Assembly: GCA_022844345.1 (NCBI GenBank)
Contig: JALHLU010000002.1
Coordinates: 351,028-415,027, forward strand
Direction: 5' to 3'
DNA length: 64,000 nt
Source of the DNA: Hyphomonadaceae bacterium
Lineage (GTDB): Bacteria > Pseudomonadota > Alphaproteobacteria > Caulobacterales > Hyphomonadaceae
Shown: in pieces, positions 1-8,552 of the stretch
Layout: the number at the start of each line of letters is the position of its first letter
Numbering within the stretch: position 1 is the stretch's first letter
The notes under the pieces: model-generated
The model's database searches: none
What the model was told of the DNA's origin: nothing
What the model saw: only the letters and a program-made list of their open reading frames with translations
Position numbers and translations under genes: made by a program

Positions 1-20
1 CCCGGCAGGTCTAGCCAGGA

Positions 21-58
21 TACATCGCATACGCAATAACTATATCGCACGCGATGTA
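21..58. promoter_or_regulatory. Dyad TACATCGC-N22-GCGATGTA, possible operator
   Basis: Two 8-nt arms (21-28 and 51-58) are perfect inverted complements around a 22-nt, AT-richer spacer, in the 84 bases beyond the 3' end of the lipoprotein gene. The right half also holds ATCGCACGCGAT, itself close to palindromic. Such dyads are typical of dimeric repressor sites, and the site could serve a gene to the left of the window. No regulator can be named from the sequence. Confidence 0.2.
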
Positions 59-84
59 ACTTCGCCGCGAACCCTTGCTCAGTG

Positions 85-567
85 TCAGGCCGGGACCTTC
101 ACGCGGACAAAGCGCAGCATGTTGCCGCGACCGACATAGAACATGTCGAAGTCATCGTCGGCGATTACGCCCAGTTCGTAATAGAAAGTGCCCGCCTCGC
201 CTATCACCTCGATATAGCGCGAGGCGGGAGTGAACGTTTCCTTGGCGTCCTTCGGCGGCTCATCCCCGGCAAACACGCGCCACGTGGCCGTGGGCGACTG
301 CGACCCCTCATAGGTCTCCATCCACTCGCCGTTCGACTTGATTGTGAGGATGGATTTTTCATCGTCGGCATAGTGGAATGTGCCCACCAGCTTGGCGCTG
401 ATCTCTGCCGGGGTCATTCCATTGGCGTCGTAGATGCTTGGAGGGTCGGCTGGAGGCGCCATCAGCGCGGGCGTTTCGGCGGCAGGGGCAGCGTCCTTGC
501 CCGTGCTGGCGGGGCCGCATGCGACAAGCAACGCAAGCGACAGCACCAAGGATCCAGCAAGACGCAT
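85..567 (-). CDS. Hypothetical lipoprotein, about 160 aa
   Basis: I do not recognise the family. The start at 567 is chosen because AGGAG lies 6 nt upstream and because it gives a short lipoprotein signal: hydrophobic residues 6-16 ending LLVA-C, with the lipidated Cys at 17. An Ala/Pro-rich linker (about 20-45) leads to a compact beta-rich domain containing GTFHYADDEKSILTI and a WRVF stretch. This resembles small lipocalin-like or 'extracellular substrate reporter' folds, but that is only a shape impression. The product should be a membrane-anchored periplasmic protein. It lies 41 nt downstream of the GNAT gene on the same strand, so it may be the last gene of an ndk-GNAT-lipoprotein unit. 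Confidence 0.75.
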   Translation of the reverse strand: MRLAGSLVLSLALLVACGPASTGKDAAPAAETPALMAPPADPPSIYDANGMTPAEISAKLVGTFHYADDEKSILTIKSNGEWMETYEGSQSPTATWRVFAGDEPPKDAKETFTPASRYIEVIGEAGTFYYELGVIADDDFDMFYVGRGNMLRFVRVKVPA

Positions 568-608
568 CTGACTCTCCTGACGGTTGGCCCGGCGTTCAAG
601 CCAGACGG

Positions 609-1007
609 TCAAACAAGCGCACGAGACATGACAGAGATCGGCCCGTGCGGCGATTCAAGCCGGCCCGCTGGTTTGAAACCGCACTTGGCATAGAATGGTT
701 CCGAGCGCGAATTTGCGGACGCGAACAGCTCGCGCGCTTCCAGCGCTTGAGCAAACAGCGCCGCCTCTTCCACCAGCTTGCGTCCGATTCCGCCGCGCCA
801 CAGTTCGGGCTCGACGAACGGCCCGTCGAGGTCGGCGGCGCCATCGTCACGAGGAACGACCACGGCAAACCCCGCTGGCGCGCCCCAATGTTCGAACACG
901 ATCACCAGTCCCGCCGCTATGTGATCGGCAGGCAGCTCAAGCGCCGCTGGATGCTGCAGCGATTCCGGACGCGCAGTGTCCCACTGTACCGAGGCACGGC
1001 GCTGCAA
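609..1007 (-). CDS. GNAT family N-acetyltransferase
   Basis: The acetyl-CoA binding signature is visible as LWRGGIGRKLVEEA (RxxGxG/A type), followed by the C-terminal FYAKCGFKPAGRLES segment typical of GNAT proteins. The substrate is unknown. The first canonical start is TTG at 1007, but a GGAGG lies only 2 nt before it, and the same frame continues upstream to a TAG, encoding ITRQFRPARPSERQALEDL. That stretch is the expected first beta-strand and helix of a GNAT fold. No ATG, GTG or TTG occurs there; the codon at the natural start is ATC (1061-1059), four bases after the ndk stop. The true start is therefore uncertain. Confidence 0.8.
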   Translation of the reverse strand: MQRRASVQWDTARPESLQHPAALELPADHIAAGLVIVFEHWGAPAGFAVVVPRDDGAADLDGPFVEPELWRGGIGRKLVEEAALFAQALEARELFASANSRSEPFYAKCGFKPAGRLESPHGPISVMSRALV

Positions 1008-1065
1008 GTCCTCCAGCGCTTGACGCTCTGAAGGACGCGCGGGGCGGAACTGGCGGGTGATGGGA

Positions 1066-1488
1066 TCAGCCTACGATTTCATCGAGACGGAAGAAGAAGT
1101 TGATCTCGCGCTCGGCCGAGGCTTCCGAGTCGGAGCCGTGCACCGAGTTCTCGCCGATCGATTTGGCGAACAGCTTGCGGACGGTGCCGTCGGCGGCCTT
1201 GGCCGGGTCGGTCGCGCCCATGACTTCGCGGTGGTGGGCGACCGCGTTCTCGCCTTCCAGCACCTGCAGCACCACCGGGCCGGACGTCATGAAGTCGACC
1301 AGCTCGCCGAAGAAGCCGCGGGCCTTGTGCTCGCCGTAGAAGCCTTCGGCCTGGGCGCGCGTCAGGCGCACGCGCTTCTGGGCGACGATGCGCAGGCCGG
1401 ACTTCTCGAACACAGCGTTGATGGCGCCGGTCATGTTGCGCGCCGTGGCGTCCGGCTTGATGATGGAGAAGGTGCGTTGGACAGCCAT
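1066..1488 (-). CDS. ndk: Nucleoside diphosphate kinase
   Basis: Ndk transfers the gamma-phosphate of ATP to NDPs through a phosphohistidine and so balances the NTP pools. The 140-aa protein has the family N-terminus [13 protein letters not shown] and the active-site segment [16 protein letters not shown] with catalytic His117. Length is normal for the family. The start at 1488 follows AGGAA on the minus strand; an upstream in-frame extension of 12 codons has no support. It is head-to-head with the methyltransferase gene at 1649 and is followed closely by the GNAT frame, which may be translationally coupled to it. Confidence 0.97.
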   Translation of the reverse strand: MAVQRTFSIIKPDATARNMTGAINAVFEKSGLRIVAQKRVRLTRAQAEGFYGEHKARGFFGELVDFMTSGPVVLQVLEGENAVAHHREVMGATDPAKAADGTVRKLFAKSIGENSVHGSDSEASAEREINFFFRLDEIVG

Positions 1489-1648
1489 GTCGTGTTCCTG
1501 AAAGTCTTGTCTTTTGGGGCGCAAAATCGCGCCTGAATCGGGTTTGGACGGCCCCTATAGCGCCCGCCGATGACGCCGCCAACTGGCCGTGATGGTTTAT
1601 TGGCAGGTCGCGGCGCCCCATATACAGCCTGCATCCGAGGAGTTGACC

Positions 1649-2491
1649 ATGAACGCACCCAACGCTGCCCAGATCGCCGACTGGAATGGCGCCGTTGGCG
1701 AACGATGGGCCGCCGAGCAGGCATCCCTCGACGTCCTGATCCAGCCCTTCGGTGAGGCTGCGCTTGCTGCAGCCCGTCCCGCTCCGGGCGAGAAGGTGCT
1801 CGATATCGGCTGCGGCTGCGGGGAGACCTCTATTGCCCTGGCCCGCATGGTCGGCGCGTCAGGTGAGGTAGTCGGCGTCGACGTCTCTGGCCCCATGCTG
1901 CGGGTCGCGCGCAATCGCGCCGCAGGCGTCACAAACCTGGGCTTCATCGAGGCTGACGCCTCGCACACGCCCCTCCCGGCCGGATTTTCGCTGCTGTTCT
2001 CGCGTTTCGGCGTGATGTTCTTCGACCAGCCTGCCGAAGCGTTCATGCGGATGGGCCAGGCGCTGGCGCCACAGGCCCGGCTTGCCTTCGTCTGCTGGCA
2101 GGCTGCGTCACTCAACCCATGGGCGACTGTCGCCGCCAGGGCTGCGCTCGCCGCCGCAGGCCTTCCCTCGCCGCAAGCCGATCCGCGTGCGCCGGGCCCC
2201 TTCGCCTTCGCTGATCCCGAATACACGACCGGCATTCTCGAGCGGGCTGGCTTCACCAATATCGCGATGAAACCGGTCGATGCGCCCATGCGGTTGGGCG
2301 CCACCGTGGCGGACGCCGCCCTTTCGGCGCTCAAAGTGGGGCCGGCCTCACGCATCGCCCGGGAGGCGGGACCCGACGCCTTCCCCTCCCTGCTTCAAGC
2401 GGTCGAGACAGCTCTCGCGACGCACGCCTCGCCGTCTGGAGAGGTCTCGCTCCCTGGCCGCACATGGGTTGTCACCGCAGACTGGCATTGA
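1649..2491 (+). CDS. Class I SAM-dependent methyltransferase
   Basis: The 280-aa protein opens with AQIADWNGAVGERW, a pattern of the UbiE/Methyltransf_25-like group, and has SAM-binding motif I VLDIGCGCGETS at about 50-61 and an acidic motif II region EVVGVDVSGPML. The substrate cannot be deduced. The start at 1649 is chosen because GAGGAG precedes it and because the longer frame from 1589 adds a low-complexity, unconserved-looking leader. It is transcribed divergently from ndk. The following 200 bases are AT-richer and gene-poor. Confidence 0.85.
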   Translation: MNAPNAAQIADWNGAVGERWAAEQASLDVLIQPFGEAALAAARPAPGEKVLDIGCGCGETSIALARMVGASGEVVGVDVSGPMLRVARNRAAGVTNLGFIEADASHTPLPAGFSLLFSRFGVMFFDQPAEAFMRMGQALAPQARLAFVCWQAASLNPWATVAARAALAAAGLPSPQADPRAPGPFAFADPEYTTGILERAGFTNIAMKPVDAPMRLGATVADAALSALKVGPASRIAREAGPDAFPSLLQAVETALATHASPSGEVSLPGRTWVVTADWH

Positions 2492-2698
2492 TTGCGACAA
2501 GCCCGCCGCATTGCCGCAAGCGCGAAACCAGAAAAATCACGGGTGATTTGGTTAACCGCTTACTATTTCTAAACTTTCTGGCGTTAAAAAAGTCCTGCAA
2601 GACGCCTTCCTTACGTCGCGTTTCATCCCTATTTGCAGGCGATCAGAAGACCGGGACACGAATCCCGGCCAAGGAACAGAAAAGAGAACGGGCCTCCC

Positions 2699-2830
2699 AT
2701 GCTCGCCAAACGCCTGATCGTCGCCACCTTCGCCGTCTTCGCCATCGCGCTCACGCCATTCGTGTTTGCGGGTGAACGGGACCTATTTGTCGACCTGGAG
2801 CCGCTGCCGGCGCAGGTCGCCTCCAACTAG
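2699..2830 (+). CDS. Small exported peptide, 43 aa, hypothetical
   Basis: This short frame encodes a basic start (MLAKR), a hydrophobic stretch (LIVATFAVFAIALTPFVFA) and the acidic tail GERDLFVDLEPLPAQVASN. That is a plausible signal peptide with an A-G cleavage site releasing about 20 residues. The Shine-Dalgarno is weak (AAGAGAACGG, with a spacer of about 6). No homologue comes to mind. It sits alone between the methyltransferase and the GH43-like gene. It could be real or chance. Confidence 0.35.
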   Translation: MLAKRLIVATFAVFAIALTPFVFAGERDLFVDLEPLPAQVASN

Positions 2831-2879
2831 GTCTGCCAATCGGTATCACAAAGCCGTAGGGCTCCGCTGACAGGGCGGA

Positions 2880-4004
2880 ATGGCCAAGGCACATTCGCGG
2901 CCCAGCGCTGGGGTGATCGCGATGCTGAAAGCCATGCTTGCCGTTATGAGCCTTTGGGCGCTGGCGGCCTGCCAGCTGCCCGAGGCGCCCTTGCAACTTC
3001 AACCGGCAGCCGCGCCGCAGGCCTCTGCGTTCCGCGTCGAGCGCATCGGCGATGGGCCCATCATCTCGCCTGCGACCGACCCCAGCATCGGCCACAACAT
3101 TCAGGGCCCATCCCTGGTGCGCGTGCCCGACTGGGTCCCCAACCGGCTGGGCCGCTACTATCTTTACTTCGCGGACCACAAGGGCGCGTACATCCGCCTC
3201 GCATACGCCGATCGCCTCGAAGGTCCGTGGAAGATCCACGCGCCGGGCGCGCTCAACATCACCGACACGCCCTTCCCCCACACGCCGCCGTCTTTCACCG
3301 AGCAGCAGATGGCCGACTACCGCGCCCGTGCGAAGGCCGCCGGCCTCGACCTCGACCAGTTTCCCGATCTCGCGAAGGAGATGACGACGCCGCACGTCGC
3401 CTCGCCCGATGTCCACATCGACGAGAAGAACCGGCGTTTCGTGATGTACTATCACGGCCTCGAATCCTTCGCGCAGCAGGTCACGCGCGTCGCCACATCC
3501 GCCGACGGCATCCACTTCACCTCCGGCGCGGAAGTGCTCGGCCGCACCTACTGGCGCGCCTTCCCGCAGGACGGGATGACCTACGCCATCGCCATGCCGG
3601 GCATCTTCTATCGCTCCAGCAACCCGCTTGGCGGCTTCGAGACGGGGCCGACGCTGTTCAACCCGGACATGCGCCACAGCGCGGTCTTCCAGCGCGGCAA
3701 GACGCTGTACGTCGTGTGGACGCAAGTGGCGACCGATCCGCCCGAACGCCTCCTGCTGTCGACAATCGACATCTCCGGCCCATGGGAAACGTGGAAGGAA
3801 AGCGCGCCGGTCGAAATCCTGCGACCAGAGATGGATTGGGAAGGCGCCAACCTCCCCCTTGCGAAGTCCGCGCGCAGCTTCGCGCCCGGCCCGGTCAACC
3901 AGCTGCGCGATCCAGCGATTTATGAAGAGGGGGGCCGAATCTTCCTGCTCTATGCGGTGCAAGGCGAAAGCGGCATCGCCATCGCGGAACTGAAGACGCC
4001 ATAG
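2880..4004 (+). CDS. GH43-like beta-propeller lipoprotein
   Basis: The protein starts with a lipoprotein signal (MLKAMLAVMSLWALAAC, lipidated Cys about residue 31 from the first ATG, or 17 if the ATG at 2922 is used). The mature part has repeated strands of five-bladed propeller type: ISPATDPSIGHNIQGPSLVRVP, RYYLYFADHKGAYIRLAYADRLEGPW, ASPDVHIDEKNRRFVMYYHG and RDPAIYEEGGRIFLLYAV. These resemble the blades of family 43/62-type glycosidases and related glycan-binding propellers. Enzymatic activity is not proven; an acidic residue appears in most blades, but I cannot assign the catalytic triad. The start is ambiguous between 2880 (GGGCGGA just upstream) and 2922. Confidence 0.75.
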   Translation: MAKAHSRPSAGVIAMLKAMLAVMSLWALAACQLPEAPLQLQPAAAPQASAFRVERIGDGPIISPATDPSIGHNIQGPSLVRVPDWVPNRLGRYYLYFADHKGAYIRLAYADRLEGPWKIHAPGALNITDTPFPHTPPSFTEQQMADYRARAKAAGLDLDQFPDLAKEMTTPHVASPDVHIDEKNRRFVMYYHGLESFAQQVTRVATSADGIHFTSGAEVLGRTYWRAFPQDGMTYAIAMPGIFYRSSNPLGGFETGPTLFNPDMRHSAVFQRGKTLYVVWTQVATDPPERLLLSTIDISGPWETWKESAPVEILRPEMDWEGANLPLAKSARSFAPGPVNQLRDPAIYEEGGRIFLLYAVQGESGIAIAELKTP

Positions 4005-4160
4005 ACCATCCGCGTGTTCCGGGTTGCCAAGCCCTCCGGGTCGTGAACCTTTGCGCCATTGCTTTCGGGCCCCGTGAATCACGCGGGCCATCCCGCGTTG
4101 CCCTCGTGTGCTGTCGGGCTAGTTTGACGTCTGGTCGCCGTCAGGAGAACGCATCCGCGC

Positions 4161-5969
4161 ATGCCGTCCCCGCACGCCGCAGCAACGATTGCCCTGACCA
4201 TCGCGATGTTTGCCCTGTTTGCGCAGGGACGCATCCGGATCGAGATCGTCTGCCTGGTGCTGATCAGTCTTCTCGCGCTGGGCTTCTACTTCTTCCCCAT
4301 CGACAACGAGTCCGGCCAGACAGGAATCGAGATCGCCTTTGGCGGCTTCGGACACGAAGTGCTGATCACGATCTGCTGCCTGATGATTCTCGGTCGCGGC
4401 CTCGTCACCACGGGGGCGCTGGATCCTGCAACCGTCGTGCTCGCACGGCTGTGGAGATACAACAGCGGGCTTGGCCTGCTCTGCACCATTGTCGTCTGCG
4501 GCGGCATGAGCATGTTCATCAACGACACGCCCGTCCTTGTCCTGATCATGCCGATCCTGCTGAACCTCGCCGCCCGCACAGGTTCGCCAGCCTCGCAGAC
4601 GCTGATGCCCGTCAACTACGCGATCCTCATCGGCGGTATGGCCACCACGATCGGCACGTCGACAAACCTGCTGGTCGTCAGCATCGCCGCCGATCTGGGC
4701 GCGCCGGAGATCGGCATCTTCGATTTTACTGACATTGCGCTTGTCGCGGCGCTGGTCGCTCTTCCCTATCTGTGGCTGGTCATGCCGCGCCTGCTACCCT
4801 CGCACCGGCAACCGGTCGAGGAATCCCCGCGCAAGTTCTTTGCTTCGCTGCATGTTGACACGGCCTCAGCCATCGTCGGCATGTCGCTCACCGAGCTTCG
4901 CGCCAAGGCCGGCGAGAACATCGAGATTCATGGCGTCACCCGCGGCCGCGAGCATTTCCGCCGCCGCGACATGGCCATCCGCCTCAACCCCGGCGACATC
5001 GTCCAGATCGAAGGCGCGCTGTACGACCTCCGGCAAGCCAGCGAGCGAACCAAGGCGCCCCTGGCCCACCCTTCGGTCGAACGCGCCATCCGGTTCTCGC
5101 CCACCGAGGATCATGTGATCGCTGAAGTCGTGATCGGCTCGGAGTCGACGCTGGTGGGGGCCACGCCCCGCTCGGCGCAGATTGGCGACCGCTACGGCGC
5201 AGCCGTTATCGGGGTTTACCGGCCCGAACGTGCGCTGTTCCAGAGCGCGCTTGATACGGCATCCGAACGGCTGGAGGTGGGCGATGTCCTGCTGATGCGG
5301 GGCGCGCCTGAGCGCCTCAAGAAGCTGCAGACCAGCGAGGGCGCAATGATCCTCGAAGGCGCCGCTGAAGTGCCGCGCAGCCTGCTCGCGCCTGCGGCCC
5401 TGATCATCGTCGCCGCCGTCGTCCTGTCCGCCGCGCTGCGCATCGTGCCGATCTCGATCGCAGCGCTCGCTGGCACCATAGCCATGATCGCAACAGGCTG
5501 CGTGAAGTTCGACCGTCTCGGCCGCGCGCTGAGCGCAGAGGTGATTGTGCTTGTCGCCGCCAGCATTGCGTTGGGCCAGGCGCTGCTGGCGACAGGGGCT
5601 GCGGCCTGGCTCGGCGGCGGCCTGTCTGTCGCCCTAAGTCCGCTCCCGCCAGCATTCGCGCTGGCGGCCATCATGGCGTTCGCGGCCCTGATCACGAATT
5701 TTTCTTCAAACACGGCGGCTGCAGCCGTTGCAACGCCCATCGCCGTCACCATCGCGACCAATCTCGGCATCCCGCCAACGCCCATGGTTCTGGCCGTTCT
5801 GTTCGGCGTGAACCTCTGCTACGCAACCCCAGTCGCCTACCAGACCAACATCCTGATCATGTCGGCCGGCGGCTACCGCTTTCGCGACTATGTACGCGCA
5901 GGCACGCCGCTCGTCTTCCTGATGATCATCGTACTGTCGCTGCTGCTGGTGTTCAAATACCAGCTCTAA
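4161..5969 (+). CDS. SLC13-family permease with two TrkA-C domains
   Basis: This 602-aa inner-membrane protein has a first block of transmembrane helices (about 1-220) with the motif MSMFINDTPVLVLIMPI and SLC13-type GGMATTIGTSTNLL. Two cytosolic RCK_C/TrkA-C domains follow (about 228-300 with EIHGVTRGREHFRR, and about 310-395), and then a second membrane block containing LITNFSSNTAAAAVATPIA. The layout is that of sodium-coupled anion (sulfate/dicarboxylate) permeases of the SLC13/DASS group. The substrate is unknown. AGGAGA lies about 11 nt before the ATG. It is a single gene facing the convergent hydrolase at 5976, only 6 nt away. Confidence 0.9.
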   Translation: MPSPHAAATIALTIAMFALFAQGRIRIEIVCLVLISLLALGFYFFPIDNESGQTGIEIAFGGFGHEVLITICCLMILGRGLVTTGALDPATVVLARLWRYNSGLGLLCTIVVCGGMSMFINDTPVLVLIMPILLNLAARTGSPASQTLMPVNYAILIGGMATTIGTSTNLLVVSIAADLGAPEIGIFDFTDIALVAALVALPYLWLVMPRLLPSHRQPVEESPRKFFASLHVDTASAIVGMSLTELRAKAGENIEIHGVTRGREHFRRRDMAIRLNPGDIVQIEGALYDLRQASERTKAPLAHPSVERAIRFSPTEDHVIAEVVIGSESTLVGATPRSAQIGDRYGAAVIGVYRPERALFQSALDTASERLEVGDVLLMRGAPERLKKLQTSEGAMILEGAAEVPRSLLAPAALIIVAAVVLSAALRIVPISIAALAGTIAMIATGCVKFDRLGRALSAEVIVLVAASIALGQALLATGAAAWLGGGLSVALSPLPPAFALAAIMAFAALITNFSSNTAAAAVATPIAVTIATNLGIPPTPMVLAVLFGVNLCYATPVAYQTNILIMSAGGYRFRDYVRAGTPLVFLMIIVLSLLLVFKYQL

Positions 5970-5975
5970 GCTCGT

Positions 5976-6914
5976 CTACTTCAGCTGCAGCTCGAACCAA
6001 GCGACCATTGCGTTCATGGCTTCGAGGGCAATAGAGTCGGTCTTGACCGGATTGCCCTTGACGTAGAAGTCGTGGTCCGCGTCAGGGAACACTTTGAGTT
6101 CGTTCGTCACGCCTGCCTTGTCGAGCGCCGCCTTCATCATCTCGGATTGCGCGATCGGAACACCCTTGTCCGCCCCGCCCGAAATGATCAGCACCGGCGG
6201 ATCGCGCGCATCGGCGAAATGCACCGGAGAGACAGAGGCGCGCAGGCCCTCGTCGAAATCGATGGCGCCCTGCCGCGGCCGGCCAGCCAGCAGTACATCA
6301 AGGTCAGTCGGCGGGAAGTAGGCCACGACCGCGCGCACGCGATTGCCGGATCGCTCCAGCGGGTTCTCCGCCGCCGGATCGCCATCGTCGGCCATCAGCC
6401 CCGCAACCAGCGACAGATGCCCGCCCGCGCTCGCACCCCACACGCCAATGCGCGCAGGATCAGCGCCATATTCCGCCGCGTGCAGCTTGATGTGCCGCAT
6501 CCCCAGCCGGATATCCTTCACCGCATCCGTCAACGGAAAGCGCGGTGCCGATGCGTGATGCAGCGCCACGACCGTGAACCCCTTGTCGAGCAACCACTGA
6601 TACCGCGCCTGCCGCTCCTCCGGCGGCCCCCATGACGAGCGCCAACCAGCCGACACCATGTTCACCACCAGCGCGCCGTTCGGCTTCAGCGGCTTGAACA
6701 CATCGTAGGTGAGCGCCATGCCATCGCGATGGCCGTAGATCACGTCGCGCACGTAGGTCGCGGTGGTGAGTTCGGCCGCCGTGGGCAGGCCGAGCGCCTT
6801 GCGCGGATAGCCGCTGAGCGGCGGACCGGGGTCGGTGGCGGGCTGAGGTGTCTGGGCGTAGGCTGGCACAGCGATCATCGCAAAGGCGGTGAGAACGAGC
6901 GCTCTCATACGCAT
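5976..6914 (-). CDS. Secreted alpha/beta hydrolase (esterase-like)
   Basis: The 312-aa protein carries a Sec signal peptide (MRMRALVLTAFAMIAVPAYA, cleavage about 20) and an alpha/beta-hydrolase fold of the BD-FAE/hormone-sensitive lipase type. Ser162 in GASAGG is the nucleophile. Asp249 (GGADKG) and His281 (DADHDF) complete the likely triad. The usual oxyanion HGGGW is replaced by VSAGW at 87-91, which is noteworthy. The start at 6914 is supported by AGGAG 6 nt upstream; the longer frame from 6938 has none. Substrate is unknown, but a periplasmic or secreted esterase is the best inference. Confidence 0.87.
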   Translation of the reverse strand: MRMRALVLTAFAMIAVPAYAQTPQPATDPGPPLSGYPRKALGLPTAAELTTATYVRDVIYGHRDGMALTYDVFKPLKPNGALVVNMVSAGWRSSWGPPEERQARYQWLLDKGFTVVALHHASAPRFPLTDAVKDIRLGMRHIKLHAAEYGADPARIGVWGASAGGHLSLVAGLMADDGDPAAENPLERSGNRVRAVVAYFPPTDLDVLLAGRPRQGAIDFDEGLRASVSPVHFADARDPPVLIISGGADKGVPIAQSEMMKAALDKAGVTNELKVFPDADHDFYVKGNPVKTDSIALEAMNAMVAWFELQLK

Positions 6915-6990
6915 GCCTGGCTCCTGAGTTTGGACCAACCTGACAAGCTGGCTCCGAGTGAGAAGTACACGGTGTTCCTGATAGTCTGGG

Positions 6991-7272
6991 TCAAGTTATG
7001 TTCGGCGGATAGATGGCCAACAAGCCATACACAGTCGCAGCCGCACCAGCCGCGAAAAGGGCGGCCTCCAGCGCGAAACCAAGGCCGCTAGCCAATAGCG
7101 CAATCTTCTTCCGACGCATCTTGCGGACCAGGAATAGTATGATCTGCAGGACGCAAAAAGAGGCGATCCATACCAGATACGGATTGGGGATGCTGACGTA
7201 GTAACGTAGCGCTGCGATTGCTATTGCCGCACTCGTCAGCACACCTGCCAATCCTGCAGCAACATAGTTCAT
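6991..7272 (-). CDS. Small membrane protein, hypothetical
   Basis: The 93-aa product has three hydrophobic segments: AAGLAGVLTSAAIAIAALRYY, YLVWIASFCVLQIILFL and a C-terminal FALEAALFAAGAAATVYGLLA. The basic loop RKMRRKKIA predicts a cytosolic turn. No family is recognised. It lies between the hydrolase and the acyl-CoA dehydrogenase on the same strand, 30 nt from the latter's stop. The DNA is less GC-rich than its neighbours, which may mean more recent acquisition or weak expression. Confidence 0.55.
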   Translation of the reverse strand: MNYVAAGLAGVLTSAAIAIAALRYYVSIPNPYLVWIASFCVLQIILFLVRKMRRKKIALLASGLGFALEAALFAAGAAATVYGLLAIYPPNIT

Positions 7273-7302
7273 ATCTAGATCATCTCACGGCGGACGATCT
7301 GC

Positions 7303-8475
7303 TCAAGCCGACTCCGCAAACAGCTCCCGCCCGATCAGCCAGCGCCGGATCTCGCTCGTCCCGGCGCCGATCTCGTAAAGCTTGGCGTCGCGGAGCAAGC
7401 GCCCCGTTGGATAGTCGTTGATATAGCCATTGCCGCCGAGGATCTGGATGGCGTCCAGCGCCAGTTGCGTCGCGGTCTCGGCCGCGAACAGGATCGCGCC
7501 GGCGGCGTCCTTGCGCGCGGTCTGGCCGCGATCACACGCCTTGGCGACGGCATAGGTGTAGGCCTTGGCCGCATTCATTTTCACATACATATCGGCGACC
7601 TTGCCCTGGATGAGCTGGAACTCGCCGATGGATTTGCCGAACTGTTTGCGGTCATGGATATAGGGCAGCACCACGTCCATGCACGCCTGCATGATGCCGG
7701 TTGAGCCAGCGGAAAGAACCGCGCGCTCATAGTCCAGCCCCGACATCAGGATCTCGACCCCCGCATTCAGCGGGCCCATCACATTCTCTTCGGGAACCTC
7801 GCAATCCTCGAACACCAGCTCGCCGGTCTCCGAGCCGCGCATGCCCAGCTTGTCGAGTTTCTGCGCGACGCTGAAACCCTTGAAGCCCTTCTCGATGATG
7901 AAGGCGGAAATCCCGCGCGAGCCCTTGTCCGGCGCCGTCTTGGCGTAGACGATCAGCGTGTCCGCGCTCGGCCCGTTGGTGATCCACATCTTCGAGCCGT
8001 TGAGGATGTAGCGATCGCCCTTTTTGGTCGCCGTCAGCTTCATCGAGACGACGTCGGACCCAGCGCCCGGCTCCGACATGGCGAGCGAGCCAAGATGCTG
8101 GCCCGTGATCAGTTTGGTGAGATACTTCTTCTTCTGCGCGTCCGTGCCCCAGCGCCGCATCTGGTTGACGCAGAGATTGGAGTGCGCGCCATAGCTGAGC
8201 GCCACCGACGCAGACGCGCGGCTGATCTCCTCCATCGCCACCACGTGTTCGAGATAGCCGAGGCCCGATCCGCCCCACTCCTCCTCCACCGTGATGCCGA
8301 GCAGGCCAAGCTCGCCCATGCGGGGCCAGAGATCGCGCGGGAACTCGTCCGTGCGGTCTATCTCTGCGGCGCGCGGGGCAATCTCTGCCTGGGCGAAGCC
8401 GGCGACAGTGTCGCGAATCATGTCGGCAGTTTCGCCGAGATCGAAGTCGAGGGAGCGGGGTGCGTTGGGGATCAT
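7303..8475 (-). CDS. ivd: Isovaleryl-CoA dehydrogenase
   Basis: This FAD enzyme oxidises isovaleryl-CoA to 3-methylcrotonyl-CoA in leucine breakdown. The 390-aa sequence carries acyl-CoA dehydrogenase signatures ([16 protein letters not shown] at about 131-146; [42 protein letters not shown] at the end, cited in part). The catalytic base is Glu250 in [12 protein letters not shown]; this internal Glu position, rather than the C-terminal one of other acyl-CoA dehydrogenases, marks the isovaleryl-CoA type. The rest of a liu cluster (MCC subunits, HMG-CoA lyase) is not adjacent. PccA and PccB lie elsewhere in the window and handle a related C3 flux. Confidence 0.93.
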   Translation of the reverse strand: MIPNAPRSLDFDLGETADMIRDTVAGFAQAEIAPRAAEIDRTDEFPRDLWPRMGELGLLGITVEEEWGGSGLGYLEHVVAMEEISRASASVALSYGAHSNLCVNQMRRWGTDAQKKKYLTKLITGQHLGSLAMSEPGAGSDVVSMKLTATKKGDRYILNGSKMWITNGPSADTLIVYAKTAPDKGSRGISAFIIEKGFKGFSVAQKLDKLGMRGSETGELVFEDCEVPEENVMGPLNAGVEILMSGLDYERAVLSAGSTGIMQACMDVVLPYIHDRKQFGKSIGEFQLIQGKVADMYVKMNAAKAYTYAVAKACDRGQTARKDAAGAILFAAETATQLALDAIQILGGNGYINDYPTGRLLRDAKLYEIGAGTSEIRRWLIGRELFAESA

Positions 8476-8552
8476 CAGAGCGTTCTAGCAGCGCCCCCCG
8501 GAAATTCCAGTTGGGGTTTTCCAGCTGCCGCGCCGTCAAGCCAGGCGATCGA

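Noticed and set aside
2540-2570. CtrA-type site (GGTTAACC followed by CTTACTATT)
   Set aside because: The second half-site does not match TTAA at the N7 spacing; a similar half-site occurs at 51217, and neither is complete.
2751-4091. 446-aa minus-strand frame opposite the GH43-like gene
   Set aside because: Shadow; the plus strand shows a lipoprotein signal and propeller motifs.
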